54,457 bases of DNA from Pseudomonas gessardii (GCF_001983165.1 NZ_MNPU01000041.1:1-54457); one strand, 5' to 3'; numbered from the stretch's first letter, positions 45,001 through 54,359 are shown. Made by a program: numbers and translations. Notes: generated from the sequence alone by a model not told the origin.

Positions 45001-45066
45001 TGGCTTCTAACAATAAAGATTGACACTTAACAATAAAGATTGACACGCCGTAACATAGATTGACAC
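45001..45066 (+). repeat. Transposon end with TnsB-type repeats
   Basis: TAACAATAAAGATTGACAC occurs exactly at 45008-45026 and 45028-45046 (20-bp period). A shortened copy TAACATAGATTGACAC lies at 45051-45066. The ACAATAAAG core starts nine bases in from 45001, as in the Tn7 end. The terminal bases read TGG rather than the family's TGT. Confidence 0.85.
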
Positions 45067-45072
45067 AAGGCC

Positions 45073-45106
45073 GAAACCCCCGTATTTACGGGGGTTTCCA
45101 TTTTTT
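45073..45106 (+). terminator. Terminator-like hairpin between transposon end and tnsA
   Basis: GAAACCCCCGTA (45073-45084) is inverted at 45087-45098 and followed by CATTTTTT. It would stop transcription arriving from glmS before tnsA. Because it lies inside the element it may belong to the transposon rather than to glmS. Confidence 0.85.
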
Positions 45107-45255
45107 GGCTGAGCCATCGGTCTAGATTCTCCGCTTCGCCACGCTCCGGGAGTAGGCTAAAGAGGGCTGTACCATGAACAGGTGGTGGGCGATTTTTTCC
45201 TATAACTATTTTTCAGGGCGAGGAGAGGCGGTCCCGGCGGACGAAGGAGGTAGCA

Positions 45256-46113
45256 TTGCGCGGTCGTAGGTTTTCGTCTGAGACAGATATTCAGCGGCAT
45301 ATTTCGAATGGATTCGGTAGCGGAGCTGGTGCCAGTTATCTGCCGTGGCTGCGCGTCCAAGACGTGCCTTCCAGAGGACGCTCCCACAAGATCCAAGGTG
45401 TGAAGATCGATCGTCTCCACCACCTCTTTTCTGACCTCGAACGCGCTTATTTTTTGGTATGTGAATTTTCGGAAAATGTTGTGGATATACGCGAACAGTA
45501 TCCACTGCTACCGCGAGAAAGTGCTCAAGCAATCGCGAGCTCTATGGGAGTGCGATACCCGAAGTATCCGAAGACAGTGCTTCCTTACGTTATGACCACG
45601 GATTTTTTATTAACGATAAAAAAGCCCGATGGCAGCTTTAAATCCGTAGCCAGAACAATCAAATACCGCAGTGACCTCGAAGGCAAAAAAGCCAGGAGGA
45701 CGTTGGAAAAATTTGAGATCGAAAAGCGTTTCTGGACTGGCCAACACGTTGATTGGGCCATTGTCACCGAAGAAATGTTCAGCCCCGATTTGATCAAAAA
45801 TTTAGGCTTACTCAGGAAGTTCGCTCAACTGCCGCGCGCCTTGGCAGAGCCATCATTACACACAGATTTTCTGGGGCACTTAGCGAGCTGTCGTCCCTAC
45901 CCGTGGAGTACTGCTGAATCTCTGCGAAAGATTGCCGCACGTTTATTTATCTCCTATCAAGACTCTCGGGCTTTATATCATCACCTGATATGGGCTAAGT
46001 CGATCAAGGTAGATTTGGTTGGTACTCCCATTCAAATGACTGCACCACTACCAACATTTGAAATCATTGAGAAACCAATGAAAATTTCACTGACGGCGGA
46101 GGGCCTATCATGA
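45256..46113 (+). CDS. tnsA: Transposase subunit TnsA (endonuclease)
   Basis: TnsA cuts the 5' ends of the transposon, allowing cut-and-paste movement with TnsB. The 285-residue protein is close to Tn7 TnsA (273). Its restriction-enzyme-like core has Glu62 in FSDLERAYFLVCE, Asp116 in YVMTTDFLL and Lys136 in ARTIKY. The residue two before Lys136 is Thr134, where Gln or Glu is usual. The C-terminal half should bind TnsC. The start is a TTG with GGAGG five bases upstream. Its stop overlaps the tnsB ATG (ATGA). Confidence 0.93.
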   Translation: MRGRRFSSETDIQRHISNGFGSGAGASYLPWLRVQDVPSRGRSHKIQGVKIDRLHHLFSDLERAYFLVCEFSENVVDIREQYPLLPRESAQAIASSMGVRYPKYPKTVLPYVMTTDFLLTIKKPDGSFKSVARTIKYRSDLEGKKARRTLEKFEIEKRFWTGQHVDWAIVTEEMFSPDLIKNLGLLRKFAQLPRALAEPSLHTDFLGHLASCRPYPWSTAESLRKIAARLFISYQDSRALYHHLIWAKSIKVDLVGTPIQMTAPLPTFEIIEKPMKISLTAEGLS

Positions 46114-48278
46114 AAGTCCAAGTCAATGATTGTTTCGAACCGCTTACTGAGTTTTCCGTCGTGCCGGGCTTCGTTAGGGTCTTGTACCTCAATGAGCGAT
46201 ACGATGCGGTCGTTTTGATCCAATTAACGGATCCGCCCCGCCAACCGATTGGTTTAGGCCTGGAGGAGCTTCGCGGATCCGTCATTGCAGGTGATACGAA
46301 GCTAGCCAAGGTCGTTACGCCTGAGTTTCTCTTAGTGTTAGAGGATGACTTGGATGAGAAAAAGAAGCGGGAAAGGGATGAAAAGTGGAACATCATCGCA
46401 CCCCTGATCGACTCAGGTTATCCAGGTCAGATATTCGCTCCTGGTGAGATGGGTCAAATGGTCGGCGCTAGAGCTGTTGAGCTCGGTATACAGCGCAAGA
46501 GCATCTATCGGCTTCTGTACCGTTACTGGATCAACGGCCAAGTTCGAAATGCGCTCTTGAAAAACTATGCGGGCGTCGGAGTTCCTGAGCGCAAGTATGA
46601 TCCCGCAAAGCCCCCGGGTAGGAAGCCAAGGTATCAAGGTATTGCCGTTTCACCGACCAAGGTTATCGATGCAGTGGATAAGCGCTGTATCCGTATCGGC
46701 TACTCGTTATTTGTCGGGGATAAGACTTCTACGATAACCAACGCCTATGTTGAGATGCTCAGGAGGTTCTATACCGCGAAAGACCTGTCGAAAAATCCAG
46801 AATCAGGCGGTCGTTTGCTACCCGAATCGGAAATTCCTTCCTTTAGACAGTTCGATTATTGGGGAAAGCAATATTTCGACGAGGTTGAAACTGAACGTGG
46901 CCGTAAGGGAATGCGTAAGTGGCTAAAAGATTGCCGCCCCCTTTCTGGAACCGTCCGTGACTGGCTTCGTGGCCCCTGCCATCAGTTTGAGATCGATGCC
47001 ACCATTGCGGACATTTATCTCGTGAACGGATACTCCAGGCGAATGCTCATTGGACGGCCGGTTGTGTACGTCGTCATTGATAGCTTTTCCGGCATGATCG
47101 TCGGTCTCTATATCGGATTAGAGGGCCCGAGTTGGAACGGAGCCAGGCAAGCGCTTTTCAACGCTTTCACTTCGAAGGTTGAGTTTTGCGCTACCAATGG
47201 GGTCACAATCGATTCAGAGGAATGGGCCTGTCATCACCTCCCACATCACATCTACGCTGATCGAGGCGAGATGTTGGGGAAAGCAGCTGAGGGTCTTGCC
47301 ACTGGCCTGAATATCGAGCTGGGAATCGCTCCGCCTTACCGCCCTGACTGGAAGTCGATGGTTGAGAGCCGGTTCGGTATCCTGAACAACCTGACAGGCA
47401 TCAGGTGGCTTCCTGGTGGTGTAGCTGCTAGGGAGAAGGAACGTGGCGAGCGAGATTACCGACTCGATGCAACGCTGAGCATTAAAGAGTTCACCAAGAT
47501 TATCATCCAGTGTGTCCTTCACTATAACCGCTTCAACAGGCAGCCCGACAGGCTCACTCAAGAGATGATGAACGACGGTGTCGATCCGACGCCGTCAGGT
47601 ATCTGGACTTGGGCATTAGAAAATGGTCATGTCGAACCAAACAATCATCCCGACGAGATGGTCTATCTCCATTTGCTTCCGCGTGAGCAAGCGACGGTGC
47701 AAAAGGGTGGTGTGCTATTCCGAGGGATGCACTATGTCTGTGATGTAGCGATCGAGAACAACTGGTTTGCGAAGGCCCGTAGCCGCGGGGTTTGGTCGAT
47801 AGAGTGTTGGTATGACCCAAATTCCTCAGCACATATTTGGATTCGGGGAGACAACAAACAGTTCATCCGTTGCGATTTGCGTAAGTCTGATAGCAAGTAT
47901 GCTGGTTATCGATCCGATGAGATTTTCGATCTGCTCGAAGCTTACCGCCAGACTCCACCGACTCATAAACGTGCTGAGCTGGAGAGTCGGATTTCGTTGC
48001 TGGAGGAAGTTAATAAAGTCGTCAGCGGTGCGATCGCTGAGCGAAATGATGAGCCAGCGCCTGCGACCAAAGCTGAGATGATTGGAAATATTCGTGAGAA
48101 TCGCGCCGTTGAGCGCCTCAAGGAGCGTGAGACCGCCCATGTGCCAGAGGGTGTGAGGATTGAATCGCCTGTGCTCAAGACAGAGATCTCCCAAGATCGC
48201 TCAGAAAACTTTGCCGGCCCTCGCAGCGCTCAGGTTATCGATATGCTCAAACGCCTCCGCCCAGGACAAAACTCATGA
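46110..48278 (+). CDS. tnsB: Transposase subunit TnsB (DDE integrase)
   Basis: TnsB binds the end repeats, cuts the 3' ends and joins them to target DNA. The 722-residue protein has N-terminal DNA-binding helical regions (about 90-290) and an RNase H-like core. The catalytic triad is Asp296 (HQFEIDATIADIYLVN), Asp384 (HIYADRGEM) and Glu419 (DWKSMVESRFG), in spacing close to Tn7 TnsB. A C-terminal beta region and a tail for TnsC contact follow. It overlaps both tnsA and tnsC by 4 bp. Confidence 0.96.
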   Translation: MKVQVNDCFEPLTEFSVVPGFVRVLYLNERYDAVVLIQLTDPPRQPIGLGLEELRGSVIAGDTKLAKVVTPEFLLVLEDDLDEKKKRERDEKWNIIAPLIDSGYPGQIFAPGEMGQMVGARAVELGIQRKSIYRLLYRYWINGQVRNALLKNYAGVGVPERKYDPAKPPGRKPRYQGIAVSPTKVIDAVDKRCIRIGYSLFVGDKTSTITNAYVEMLRRFYTAKDLSKNPESGGRLLPESEIPSFRQFDYWGKQYFDEVETERGRKGMRKWLKDCRPLSGTVRDWLRGPCHQFEIDATIADIYLVNGYSRRMLIGRPVVYVVIDSFSGMIVGLYIGLEGPSWNGARQALFNAFTSKVEFCATNGVTIDSEEWACHHLPHHIYADRGEMLGKAAEGLATGLNIELGIAPPYRPDWKSMVESRFGILNNLTGIRWLPGGVAAREKERGERDYRLDATLSIKEFTKIIIQCVLHYNRFNRQPDRLTQEMMNDGVDPTPSGIWTWALENGHVEPNNHPDEMVYLHLLPREQATVQKGGVLFRGMHYVCDVAIENNWFAKARSRGVWSIECWYDPNSSAHIWIRGDNKQFIRCDLRKSDSKYAGYRSDEIFDLLEAYRQTPPTHKRAELESRISLLEEVNKVVSGAIAERNDEPAPATKAEMIGNIRENRAVERLKERETAHVPEGVRIESPVLKTEISQDRSENFAGPRSAQVIDMLKRLRPGQNS

Positions 48279-49744
48279 AAGGCGCCCAAGTTTTCGCAAG
48301 CTACACGAAGCAGGCGATAGCGGACTACGCGGGAAATCCACTCATCGAAGCGCTGCCACCGATCTTCTCAGAAGAGGTGGCAATGCAACTAATCTCGAAC
48401 TTCCCCCGTCCTGTTGATCCAGAAGAGCTGACCCTCGACCGATCGACTCGGGTTCACTGCATCGACCGCTTGAGAACGGTGGTCCAGCCTTTGTTGGTCC
48501 ACATGGATCTGGAGTCCGTATTTTCATTGCTGGTACGACGTGGGTACGTCGGACGCAACCCGACCTCTCCAGACACTGTCAGACATCTTCACTCACTTTC
48601 GGGCGCACAGCGCTACCACGATGGATTCAAGTCCACTGCCGAAACGTTCAGTCTGGTTGGCCTTAGTGGCATTGGAAAGTCCACCGCACTCGAAGCCATT
48701 TTGAGTCTCTACCCTCAAACGATTCGCCACGAGCGTTATGAAGGAAAGCAGTTCGTTCATACCCAGATCACCTGGCTCAAGCTTGACTGCCCCCGAGATG
48801 GTTCGCTGGCAGGCTTCTGTCAGCAATTTTTCTATGCGGTCGGGCGAGCTTTAGGTGATGAGGATTACTACAAGCGGTATAGGGCTCGGAACATCAATGA
48901 CTCGTTGCAACAAATGGAACAGGTTGCGAGTACATTTTTCATCGGAGCTTTGCTGATCGACGAACTTCAGAACCTGCACCTCGCGAAAACTGGGGGCAAG
49001 GACAACATGCTGAATTTCTTCCTCCATCTAGTGAACAACATCGGAATTCCTGTGGTGTTCATCGGGACAAATTCGATGATCAGCCTATTTTCGGACGTCA
49101 TGCGCAACGCAAGGCGTTGCTGCGGCGTCGGGGTACTCGAATTTAAACGTTTTGAGAAGGACGATGACGAGTGGCGCATGCTTGTTGAAAACCTCTGGAG
49201 CTATCAGTGGTACCAGCAGCCGGTCGAACTGACAGAGGATGTGTTTGATGCGCTGTATGAGCATACACAAGGGGTCACCGACTTTTTGGTGAAGCTTTTG
49301 GTGCTCAGTCAAAGGTATGCGATCCAGAGTGGTTCGGAATGCGTTACCGCCGAGACAATTGCGTTGGTGAGCAACACCAAGATGCAGATATTGAAGCCAG
49401 CTTTGTCCGCTCTGCGAAGCCGAGATCCGAAACGGATGCGGCAGTTCGATGATTTGCTTCCGATTGAAGACCAACTAAGCGACATGATGGCGTTCGATGG
49501 TGTGGCTCGGCCGGAGCGACTGGCATTGCTGCGCAGTGTCATCAGTCGCAGCGACAATAGTGCTACCAAACCTAATGTGGCGGCCGTTAACCAAGTCAAA
49601 TCGCAGTCACCTGCGGCGGTGGCGGTTGAGACCTCAGAGGCACAGGCGCTAAGTGAAAGTGAAGACTCCATTGAGGCGTTGAAGAGCGCCGGTTGGATAA
49701 GCAGTGATCTCTTTGAGTTTTCTCCGTTGTATCGGAAGGGGTGA
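48275..49744 (+). CDS. tnsC: Transposition regulator TnsC (AAA+ ATPase)
   Basis: TnsC is the ATP-dependent go-between that joins target selectors to the TnsAB transposase and gives target immunity. The 489-residue protein has Walker A GLSGIGKST (129-137) and Walker B ALLIDELQNL (about 225-234). It is shorter than Tn7 TnsC (555). The ATG overlaps the tnsB stop. The last 60 or so residues are Ser/Ala/Glu-rich and probably flexible. tnsD starts 15 bp later. Confidence 0.95.
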   Translation: MKGAQVFASYTKQAIADYAGNPLIEALPPIFSEEVAMQLISNFPRPVDPEELTLDRSTRVHCIDRLRTVVQPLLVHMDLESVFSLLVRRGYVGRNPTSPDTVRHLHSLSGAQRYHDGFKSTAETFSLVGLSGIGKSTALEAILSLYPQTIRHERYEGKQFVHTQITWLKLDCPRDGSLAGFCQQFFYAVGRALGDEDYYKRYRARNINDSLQQMEQVASTFFIGALLIDELQNLHLAKTGGKDNMLNFFLHLVNNIGIPVVFIGTNSMISLFSDVMRNARRCCGVGVLEFKRFEKDDDEWRMLVENLWSYQWYQQPVELTEDVFDALYEHTQGVTDFLVKLLVLSQRYAIQSGSECVTAETIALVSNTKMQILKPALSALRSRDPKRMRQFDDLLPIEDQLSDMMAFDGVARPERLALLRSVISRSDNSATKPNVAAVNQVKSQSPAAVAVETSEAQALSESEDSIEALKSAGWISSDLFEFSPLYRKG

Positions 49745-49759
49745 ATTAAGGGTGACGAA

Positions 49760-51439
49760 ATGGGGCTCAAATTCCATTTCTTTCCGGCCGTTTTCCACGA
49801 TGAGACGCTTCACAGCGTTCTCTCAAGATACGCCCGGCTCTGTGGCGTACGTAGTTGCGCAGCAGTTTTCGATGGAGCGCAGTCCGCGAAATGCTTTTCG
49901 CAGAACGTTGCTTTTCCATGTCGACTAGCTGAGCTTGTCGAGGCGCTGCCGTGTGATACAGGCTTATCGCTAGCCGCTGTCATAAAGCGCCATACGCAAC
50001 TGCCCTACTACGAACCTTTTTTGACCCCGCAACAGGTGGGCGACGCCAATATCTTGATGGCGGGAAACGGCAAGGGGTTGATGCTAAGGTTGGGGTTAAT
50101 CGCGAGCCGACTCCAGTTTGCTTCGAGAGTGCGATTTTGCTTCGACTGTGTCGAACAGGACATGGCCTGTGTGGGAGCAGCGTACTGGCACCGTGTGCAT
50201 CAGCTTCCAGGCGTTTTGATCTGTCCCCACCATGGAACTCCGTTGAGGCTCCTTGATTACCGCTGGTTGAGCAGAAACTCTCGAAGAATGCATTTACCGG
50301 ACGATGAGGACGTTCAGTCTCACTCCATTTCGCTAGAGATCCCTCAAAATCTACAAAGTGCTCTGCACGAAATAGCGCAGCGTTCGATGCAGGTGCTTGA
50401 GACCGATGTTCCGCCATTATGTCCTGATGCGATTCGCTCGGTGTTTCTGGATAGCGCTATTGCCTTGAAAATGGCTTCCGATACTGGTCGGCTGCACTTA
50501 GGCATTTTGGCGCGACACATGTCTGCATTCTTTGAGGGGCTCCCCTCCTCAGGGGAGTACTCGATACTGAGCAAGTCGTCTGCGGATATACCGGCGGCCT
50601 GGATTGTGAAGCTTTTACGTAAGCCGAGGGGCACCCATCATCCACTGAAATTCATCCTGCTGGCCTGTGCGCTCAAGGTCGACATGGAAAGGATACTGCG
50701 GCCAAACGGTCCTATTACCGAGTCGCTTAGTCGAACTGCCAATACCGAAACTCCCTGTGGACGAGCTGCCAACAGATCTCCAACCAATCGCTCAAGCACC
50801 AATGAGTATATGAGTGAGGCATCTGAAACGATCTGGACGCTGGCGCTCTCGGGGGCTAACGCTAAAACCATAGCGTCAGAAACAAGGAGCTCGGTTACAT
50901 GCGTCTATCGAATGATACGCGCGATTTCGAATGGACCTGACCTATGGAAAGAGGCGAGGCTTTCGAAACTTCTGGTTGATAGGAGGAACCGATTTGACGG
51001 GGAATACAGAGCTCGCCTAGCTCATGAGTGTCGAGATTATGTGTGGCTTCATCGAAACGATCGGCAATGGCTGTCCGAGCTGACACAAGAGCCAGGTAAA
51101 GCCCACAGACCGCGCGGACAGCAGGCAGAAAGATTCAAAGACCTCGACCTTGCCAACGAAGTGGTTCAATGCGCTGAAATGTTACGAGCGCTTCCAGGTA
51201 AACCTGTCCGCATCTCACGGACAAAAATAGGCAGAGAGCTTCATGTGTTATCTAGGTTTGAAAAGCAGCTCAACAAGCTGCCGCACTGTGCGGCTGCACT
51301 GGCAGCCGAATGCGAAACCCTTGATGCATTCCATCGGCGGCGCCTGAGCTGGGCCGAGCGGAAGCTAAAACTTGACGGCAAGCCAATCACTCAATCAGCG
51401 CTGTATCGAACAGCGTGTCTCAGAAAACTCCAAATATGA
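49760..51439 (+). CDS. tnsD: Target selector TnsD (TniQ family)
   Basis: TnsD recognises the glmS 3' end and recruits TnsC. The 559-residue protein has the N-terminal TniQ domain (FFPAVFHDETLHSVLSRYAR) with a CCCH zinc site: Cys127, Cys130, Cys155 and His158, around AYWHRVHQLPGVLICPHHG. The C-terminal half is the DNA-binding part, ending in RRRLSWAERKLKLDGKPITQSALYRT. It is slightly longer than Tn7 TnsD (508). It is part of the tnsABCD operon and is the best candidate for the attTn7 reader. Confidence 0.9.
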   Translation: MGLKFHFFPAVFHDETLHSVLSRYARLCGVRSCAAVFDGAQSAKCFSQNVAFPCRLAELVEALPCDTGLSLAAVIKRHTQLPYYEPFLTPQQVGDANILMAGNGKGLMLRLGLIASRLQFASRVRFCFDCVEQDMACVGAAYWHRVHQLPGVLICPHHGTPLRLLDYRWLSRNSRRMHLPDDEDVQSHSISLEIPQNLQSALHEIAQRSMQVLETDVPPLCPDAIRSVFLDSAIALKMASDTGRLHLGILARHMSAFFEGLPSSGEYSILSKSSADIPAAWIVKLLRKPRGTHHPLKFILLACALKVDMERILRPNGPITESLSRTANTETPCGRAANRSPTNRSSTNEYMSEASETIWTLALSGANAKTIASETRSSVTCVYRMIRAISNGPDLWKEARLSKLLVDRRNRFDGEYRARLAHECRDYVWLHRNDRQWLSELTQEPGKAHRPRGQQAERFKDLDLANEVVQCAEMLRALPGKPVRISRTKIGRELHVLSRFEKQLNKLPHCAAALAAECETLDAFHRRRLSWAERKLKLDGKPITQSALYRTACLRKLQI

Positions 51440-51756
51440 GTGAATGCACCCTGATCCGCGTATGAATATTGCTCTGTAACGCCGTCGGCACAAGCCTCTA
51501 TATATATGAGCTGTGCGTGGATTCGATGTGTGAATTTTGACGAGGCGTGCAGTGAAAGTATTTATATGTGTGGTGTATTGTATTTTGACTCTGGCGTAAA
51601 AACTGCTGTTTTCTAATAAAATAATTGCTGGCTGTTCGCTACTGTATGGCGTTCATTTTTAAAAATCCTTACCCGGGTACACGGTGATATGTGATAAAAG
51701 AACACCATCCACAGGACTCGCGTCCTACCAGAACCCACGTTAGAAGTCGGCTACTC
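51440..51756. other. AT-rich gap between the two TniQ genes
   Basis: About 315 bp of AT-rich sequence without a supported gene. It includes the alternative upstream start (GTG 51691) of the next gene. It likely holds a separate promoter, but no convincing -35/-10 pair with standard spacing was found. Confidence 0.5.
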
Positions 51757-53430
51757 ATGTCCAGTATTCTGTTTTTCCCAATGTCTATGCCAGACGAGAC
51801 ACTATTATCTCGTATTACGAGATACCATTTTTTGTCCGGAAACAAAACCGAGGCAGAAACCTTTCGTGATCTTTTTGGCGTTGCGCCATTTCAGCTATCT
51901 ATCATACCGAAGCAATTAGAAAACCTTGCTTCTCGATTGCCGGGAGTTAAAGAAAGCAACTTGGCTGAGTTGCTTGAGATTAACACTACGTTCCCAGCCT
52001 ACAAACCTTTTATAGGATTATCAAAAGAACCCTCTAAGGAGTTTGACAAGGTTTTATCTGATGTCGCTCGAGTGCCTAGGAGAGAAGGTACGAGGAATAG
52101 CAGAGCTAAAATTTGCTTGGCCTGTGTGCAGGCCGACCTCATAGAGTGTGGCTACGCATATTGGCACCGAGCTCATCATGTACCGGGCGTTACAGCGTGC
52201 TGGCGACATGGTGAAGAACTTCTTCAATCTTGCCCTAATTGCTCTCATCCTTTTTATCGTAAAAACCGATTGTTACCGGGGTTGACCGATGATTGTGCTT
52301 GCGGGTGGAACGCTGTTAAACCTGCGAACCGCTCACTCGCCTCAAATGAAGAGCGCGAGTTTGCAGTTTTTGTAAATGATATTCTGCAACGCAATCTGCC
52401 ATCGATAGATTATACGGTTTTGGCTGCTTGTTATCGGCGTCAAGCAAAGAAGCAAGGGTTTGTTCATGGGAACCTAATTGGCACAGCTAAATTATTTAGC
52501 AGTATTCGTGATAAGTTCAGCGATAAAATTATTTCAAAAATTGATTTGGCATACGCAGCTGGAATTCGAAGTCAATGGATTAGGCTATCGACAACAAGAG
52601 GTCAAATTGATATGCCGTTGGCAAGGCATCTTTTAATATCTCTCCATCTTTTTGGATGTGCAGAAAAGTTTGAGAAATGCTTGGCAGAAGAGTCTCTACT
52701 TGCTAGCTCGGCAAACCCGACGGTCCGTCTTAAAGAGAAAACTTTGCCAGAACATAAGAAAAAGGCTTATCGAGAAAAAATCTCAATGCTACTTGAAGTG
52801 AAGCCAGGCATTGGTATGGACTATCTTTGGGTAAGTGCTTATCAAGTAACCCGTTGGCTCAACGAAAACGATAAGGACTGGTTGTTGAGTAAAATTACAG
52901 GGAACGTAATGCAGAAGAGTAGTGCCGAGCCGGCGGTGAACGATGAGGACGAAAAATACGCAACTATTCTTATAGAGGGCGTTGAGAACTTGTACCGCAT
53001 CACCCAAAAACAGGTGCGAGTAAATATCAGTAACATGCTTGCACTTTTGCCGCGAAAAGTAAGTAGGCAGCGTGCGACTCGTAAGTCTTTCCCGTTGTTG
53101 TCAGCTCAACTTGAACTTCAATTTGAGTCTCTTTGGCATTTTAGGTTGCGGAGATTTATATGGACGATGTCGGAGATCGCGAGGCTTAAGTTACCGCCAA
53201 ACAACTCCAGCTTGAGATTATTGACAACAGTACCTCATGTGGCCTGCCAGGCTCTCATAAATCACTTCGAGTGGAATTTAGACAGCATGGTTAAGGACGG
53301 CATTAAGGTTGAGGTTATGCTTAGAAATACCGGCGTCTCGCGGCAATGGGAAGGGCCACTAGGTTATGATATTCCCATGGGTGGCAATGCATACATGGAG
53401 ATGATCGCGTCCAATTCAAAGCCCCAGTAG
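51757..53430 (+). CDS. Second TniQ/TnsD-family target-selection protein
   Basis: This 557-residue protein is another TniQ-family member: FFPMSMPDETLLSRITRYH opens the domain. The zinc site is Cys120, Cys123, Cys148 and His151 around AYWHRAHHVPGVTACWRHG. A further cysteine set (Cys159, Cys162, Cys180, Cys182) suggests a second zinc ribbon. The C-terminal DNA-binding part differs strongly from that of tnsD. The ATG at 51757 fits the family start; a GTG at 51691 adds 22 residues. The gene is markedly more AT-rich than its neighbours, so it probably has a separate origin. Its target is unknown. Confidence 0.85.
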   Translation: MSSILFFPMSMPDETLLSRITRYHFLSGNKTEAETFRDLFGVAPFQLSIIPKQLENLASRLPGVKESNLAELLEINTTFPAYKPFIGLSKEPSKEFDKVLSDVARVPRREGTRNSRAKICLACVQADLIECGYAYWHRAHHVPGVTACWRHGEELLQSCPNCSHPFYRKNRLLPGLTDDCACGWNAVKPANRSLASNEEREFAVFVNDILQRNLPSIDYTVLAACYRRQAKKQGFVHGNLIGTAKLFSSIRDKFSDKIISKIDLAYAAGIRSQWIRLSTTRGQIDMPLARHLLISLHLFGCAEKFEKCLAEESLLASSANPTVRLKEKTLPEHKKKAYREKISMLLEVKPGIGMDYLWVSAYQVTRWLNENDKDWLLSKITGNVMQKSSAEPAVNDEDEKYATILIEGVENLYRITQKQVRVNISNMLALLPRKVSRQRATRKSFPLLSAQLELQFESLWHFRLRRFIWTMSEIARLKLPPNNSSLRLLTTVPHVACQALINHFEWNLDSMVKDGIKVEVMLRNTGVSRQWEGPLGYDIPMGGNAYMEMIASNSKPQ

Positions 53431-53816
53431 ATATTTTTATGGCGTGGCGCAGTTGCTCTGGATCCGGTGATTTCTGTGGCTTATTGCTGGGCGTTGGATG
53501 TCATTGTTAATACCGACGCCTATTGCGTATTGATCGGGCATTGGATGTGCACCGATAGCAGCGGTTTACGCATATACGGGATTTATGCCGCATACGTCGA
53601 TTTCGCGTATTCAATGTCCGCAGACATCGGTATCTATCTCAACGTCGATTCAAGCATGAGCAGGGGAATTACGTCGCTAGCGCAATCCACTCCAGTGGGC
53701 TGCGTAATTACATAGGCTTGACCACCTATTTGCATTCGACTTGACCAGTTAGGCCGTGATTGATTGTTTCGCTGTACGTAGCCTGACTGACAAGATTTTA
53801 AGTGTGATAGAGAACC
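53431..53816. other. Non-coding stretch after the second TniQ gene
   Basis: About 385 bp with no convincing gene. It contains a loose repeat (TATTGC...GGGCGTTGGATGT near 53480 and TATTGC...GGGCATTGGATGT near 53521) and CTTGACCA twice at a 23-bp period near 53717-53747. No TnsB-type TAACAATAAAG repeat or CRISPR repeat is present. Confidence 0.5.
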
Positions 53817-54326
53817 CTAACAGCCGCTTAATCCATTTGATTCAGTCTTGGTTGCAGCCATTGGTGTTAGCCACGGCATTTGATTCGTAGGAATGAGTCG
53901 CTCGACAATTGCGCAGTCGATCCAACGACCGTCAAGGCATGCATGTTTCTCGTAAACCCCGACTTGGCGGAATCCGCAAGCTTCGCACAGGGCGAGACTG
54001 GCGCGGTTAGATGTGAACACGCGAGAAAGGACTTTCCAAAATCCACGAGCTTCTGCCTCTTTAAGCAGCGCCTGAAGGAGATTCTTACCCAGCCCTTGGC
54101 CTCGCACCTCACGGCTCATGTAAATCGAAAAGTCAGCGATGCCGTCATAGCACGCGCGATTGCGGTAGTCACTAAGGCTCGCCCATCCGATGACCTTATC
54201 GTGCTCATCAAGCATCACCAGAACGGGATAACGATCATGAGCCTCAAGTCGCTCTAGCATGTCATCAGGGTTACGCGGAGTGGTCTCGAACGTGGAACTT
54301 CGTTCCGCAATCCCTTGGTTATAAAT
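53817..54326 (-). pseudogene. 5'-truncated GNAT acetyltransferase (phosphinothricin-acetyltransferase-like)
   Basis: The frame continues the family pattern from IYNQGIAERSSTFET (starting at 54326) through RYPVLVML, IGWASLSDYRNR, YMSREVRGQGLGKNLLQAL and RASLALCEACGF. These match phosphinothricin/methionine-sulfone-type N-acetyltransferases, including the acetyl-CoA loop RGQGLG. About the first 15 residues of the family are missing. Upstream in frame there is a stop at 54360-54362 that belongs to an IS30-type transposase. An internal ATG at 54260 could still give a 147-residue protein. It is probably transposon cargo, inactive or impaired. Confidence 0.8.
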
Positions 54327-54359
54327 AGTGGGCGGTTGCAGGAGCTGAGTGCAACACGG

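Noticed and set aside
53467..53715. 82-residue open frame after the second TniQ gene
   Set aside because: GTG start without a clear ribosome-binding site, Cys/Tyr-rich unusual composition and overlap with loose repeats; no support as a gene.
53717..53747. CTTGACCA pair as the far transposon end
   Set aside because: It does not resemble TAACAATAAAGATTGACAC in either orientation and lacks a TGT/ACA tip next to AGGGC.
53985..53995. ACAGGGC as a transposon end plus target duplication
   Set aside because: It lies inside conserved acetyltransferase coding sequence and has no nearby end repeats.
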